This document shows positions 62,186 through 64,000 of a stretch of DNA of 64,000 nt, one piece after another (position 1 is the first letter of the stretch; every line of letters begins with the position of its first letter). The translations under genes were made by a program, and so were the position numbers. This DNA comes from Thalassomonas haliotis (GTDB taxonomy: Bacteria > Pseudomonadota > Gammaproteobacteria > Enterobacterales > Alteromonadaceae), in the NCBI RefSeq assembly GCF_028657945.1, contig NZ_CP059693.1:3410001-3474000 (forward strand). Reading direction: 5' to 3'. Below the pieces are notes generated by a model, which saw only the letters and a program-made list of their open reading frames with translations, did not search any database and was not told where the DNA came from.

Positions 62186-64000
62186 CTAAAACTTCTTATT
62201 CACATTCATATAGAAATAACGTCCCAGGCTCGAATGCACGCTGGAGTTATAACCAAAGGTTTCATCGGCAATCGGCGGCGCTTTATCGCCGATATTTTTA
62301 ATGCCGAAGGTCACTTTGGTTTTATCCAGCACATCTTTAGGCAAACGGTAGTTTACATAAGCATCAAACTTCGAGAAGCTTTTCACCTGATATTTAAAGT
62401 CTTCTTCACCTATGCTGTAGTCCAGGCTGGTATCTTCAAAACCGCCGACATAACGGTATTTCAAACCGGCTCCCCAGGCGCCGTTTTTCCAGCCAATTGA
62501 CGAAGTCATCCGCCACTCGGGACGGCCGTCCTGCTCTACCAGGTCGCCGCTGCCGGTAATGGTAACGTCTTCCCCCTGGTATTGCAGCGCCTCCACCAGG
62601 GCGGCATCACCTGAGTTTTGCGCGGCAATCACCTGCGCGGTGATATCGTCGGCAGCCTGGTAAAACTTGGTTAATCTTGCGGCATTGGCTTTAAACTTAA
62701 AATCGCCCCAGCCGGTGTCCAGGTCGTAGCTGATGCTAAAGTCGATCCCGGCCGCTTCCCTGTCCTGCAGATTGATATAATCATTCACCACGGCCACCAC
62801 TTCATTGTCATCGCCGCCACGGGTAACCACAGGATTACCACCACCGTTTGGATCCTGATGGCGCAGCATGGCATCGTATAACAGCTGGGTTTGCGAGTGG
62901 ATAAGACCTACGGTATCACTTTGCTCCAATTGCCACCAGTCCGCCGTCAGGGTCAGACTTTGCGTCGGTTGCACCACAAAACCCCAGCTTAAACTTTCGC
63001 TTTCTTCCGGTTTTAAGGTATCGCTGCCGCTGCGCACTTCCAACACGCCATAACGGCTATCGGTAATAGGATCGTTGCGGTTATTAACCCGGGAAATATC
63101 TACCGCGACCACCTGGGGCAAACCCGGCGCTTTAAAGCCTTCGGCATAAGAAGCACGAAACTGCACATAATCATTGATGATCCACGACAAGGCGGCTTTA
63201 GGTTTTAAAATATCGCCGACATCGGAAAAACGTTCATAACGCGCCGCCAACTGCATATCCAGGCGTTCAACAAAAGGTAAACCTTCAAGCAAAGGAATGG
63301 CAAATTCACTATAAGCCGAAAATACATTACGGCTGCCGCTGGCATCCGGGGTCGGGCTGCTGCCAAGTACAACACTGGCATATTGATCGACATCTTTGGC
63401 GCCGCCAACAATATCCAGGAAAGACTCACTGGTATTTAAGGCATCGGAGCGCACATCGGAAAAACTCTCATAGCGGTATTCTATACCGGCGGCAAAACCG
63501 ACATCCCCCGCCGGTAATTCAAAGATATCACCTTTAGAGATTTTAAAATCAACCAAGGCCAGCTCAGTTTCACTGTCGCGTACCACATCGATCATAAAGT
63601 TGTCGATCACCGTCTGGCTGTTGCCGGTCGGGTCACCGACATTGGTATTATTAACATCGGCGCCGTTGAAAACATCATAGGCGGTGGCCTGATCTGTGCT
63701 GTTAATCGCTTGCTGGAATCTTTGGCTGTGAATACGGTTCGCTTTATCTTCTGTGGTCGCTTTAGAATAAAGTACCGCACTGTCCCAGTCCCAGTCGTTA
63801 AAGTAGCCCCGCAGGCCGGTTAGCAGCCGGTAGCTTTTATCGGTGACTTCAATATTACGCGGCCCGGTATCCACGGGGCGGTATTTTCTCAAATCAACGG
63901 TTTCGCCAAAGGGATTATAAAATGCGTCGGCGGCTATGGTAAAGCGCTGCGAAGTTAAATTGGCGGTCTGCTCACGCACCCGTTCGGCTTCGGCATAATA
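62186..64000 (-). CDS. TonB-dependent receptor (partial, C-terminal part)
   Basis: The 3' part of an outer-membrane receptor gene; the frame remains open through base 64000, and ~604 residues are visible. Features: alternating amphipathic strands (GFAAGIEYRYESFSDVRSD, VFSAYSEFAIPLLEGLPFVERLDMQLAARYERFSD), the FRASYAEGFKAPGLPQVV box, FDAYVNYRLPKDV, and a C-terminal aromatic end (YFYMNVNKKF). The GFKAP box and PxxSLSWGF-type block fit the large-substrate (oligopeptide/carbohydrate) group of Alteromonadales receptors. It is followed on the same strand by M14 and D-aminoacylase genes, so a peptide-like substrate is likely. Confidence 0.92.
   Translation of the reverse strand, partial: YYAEAERVREQTANLTSQRFTIAADAFYNPFGETVDLRKYRPVDTGPRNIEVTDKSYRLLTGLRGYFNDWDWDSAVLYSKATTEDKANRIHSQRFQQAINSTDQATAYDVFNGADVNNTNVGDPTGNSQTVIDNFMIDVVRDSETELALVDFKISKGDIFELPAGDVGFAAGIEYRYESFSDVRSDALNTSESFLDIVGGAKDVDQYASVVLGSSPTPDASGSRNVFSAYSEFAIPLLEGLPFVERLDMQLAARYERFSDVGDILKPKAALSWIINDYVQFRASYAEGFKAPGLPQVVAVDISRVNNRNDPITDSRYGVLEVRSGSDTLKPEESESLSWGFVVQPTQSLTLTADWWQLEQSDTVGLIHSQTQLLYDAMLRHQDPNGGGNPVVTRGGDDNEVVAVVNDYINLQDREAAGIDFSISYDLDTGWGDFKFKANAARLTKFYQAADDITAQVIAAQNSGDAALVEALQYQGEDVTITGSGDLVEQDGRPEWRMTSSIGWKNGAWGAGLKYRYVGGFEDTSLDYSIGEEDFKYQVKSFSKFDAYVNYRLPKDVLDKTKVTFGIKNIGDKAPPIADETFGYNSSVHSSLGRYFYMNVNKKF

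Overview
The window reads as chromosomal DNA of a marine gammaproteobacterium, probably Alteromonadales and possibly Colwelliaceae/Thalassomonas-like. That placement is inferred from protein style, moderate GC, a TonB-dependent receptor beside peptide- and D-amino-acid-degrading enzymes, and two-component and ABC genes of this type. No marker gene is present to prove it.

Region 1 (1-28,374, all + strand) is most of an extracellular contractile injection system (eCIS; Afp/PVC/MAC-type phage-tail-like particle). In order it encodes: the end of a sheath protein, two tube proteins, a DUF5908 peptide, a LysM baseplate/tube protein, a VgrG-like spike, a PAAR tip, a gp25-like wedge protein, two giant baseplate proteins (Afp11- and Afp12-like), a 2030-residue protein with a proline-rich linker and PKD-like domains, a tape-measure-type protein, an AAA+ ATPase (Afp15-like), and two DUF4157 proteins. 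The last of these (1594 aa) looks like a cargo toxin: DUF4157, three ~140-residue repeats, a long helical region and a C-terminal nuclease-like module. A 46-codon duplicate of the LysM end of the Afp7-like gene sits between that gene and the spike gene.

Region 2 (28,375-38,800) is a patchwork of accessory genes. It holds the 3' end of a Tae4-like amidase effector with a frameshifted lipoprotein (likely immunity) gene, another lipoprotein, a methyltransferase followed by an attC-like inverted repeat, a degraded reading frame, a SymE-like toxin gene, a leucine-rich-repeat lipoprotein, a MarR-controlled SRPBCC/membrane-protein pair with three visible operators, and a translationally coupled pair that resembles a membrane-inserting toxin and a membrane immunity protein.

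Region 3 (38,848-44,425, - strand) pairs a 1603-residue DUF4011 helicase with a Vsr-like nuclease domain (probable antiphage defence) with a channel-like protein that lacks the potassium selectivity filter.

Region 4 (44,904-51,754, - strand) is a stress-response type cluster: an ABC ATPase and large FtsX-type permease, an exported DJ-1/PfpI protein, and an OmpR-family regulator with its kinase. Direct repeats of GTGAAATG with an 11-bp period lie upstream of two of its transcription units and are likely sites for the regulator.

Region 5 (52,008-64,000) is mostly metabolic. It holds a YbdL-like aminotransferase, a short unknown ORF, and a TetR-controlled divergent unit (beta-propeller/cytochrome c lipoprotein on one side; TetR, a small exported protein and a sterol-desaturase-family hydroxylase on the other) with three matching operators. 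It ends with a TonB-dependent receptor, M14 carboxypeptidase and N-acyl-D-amino-acid deacylase operon that runs off the window.
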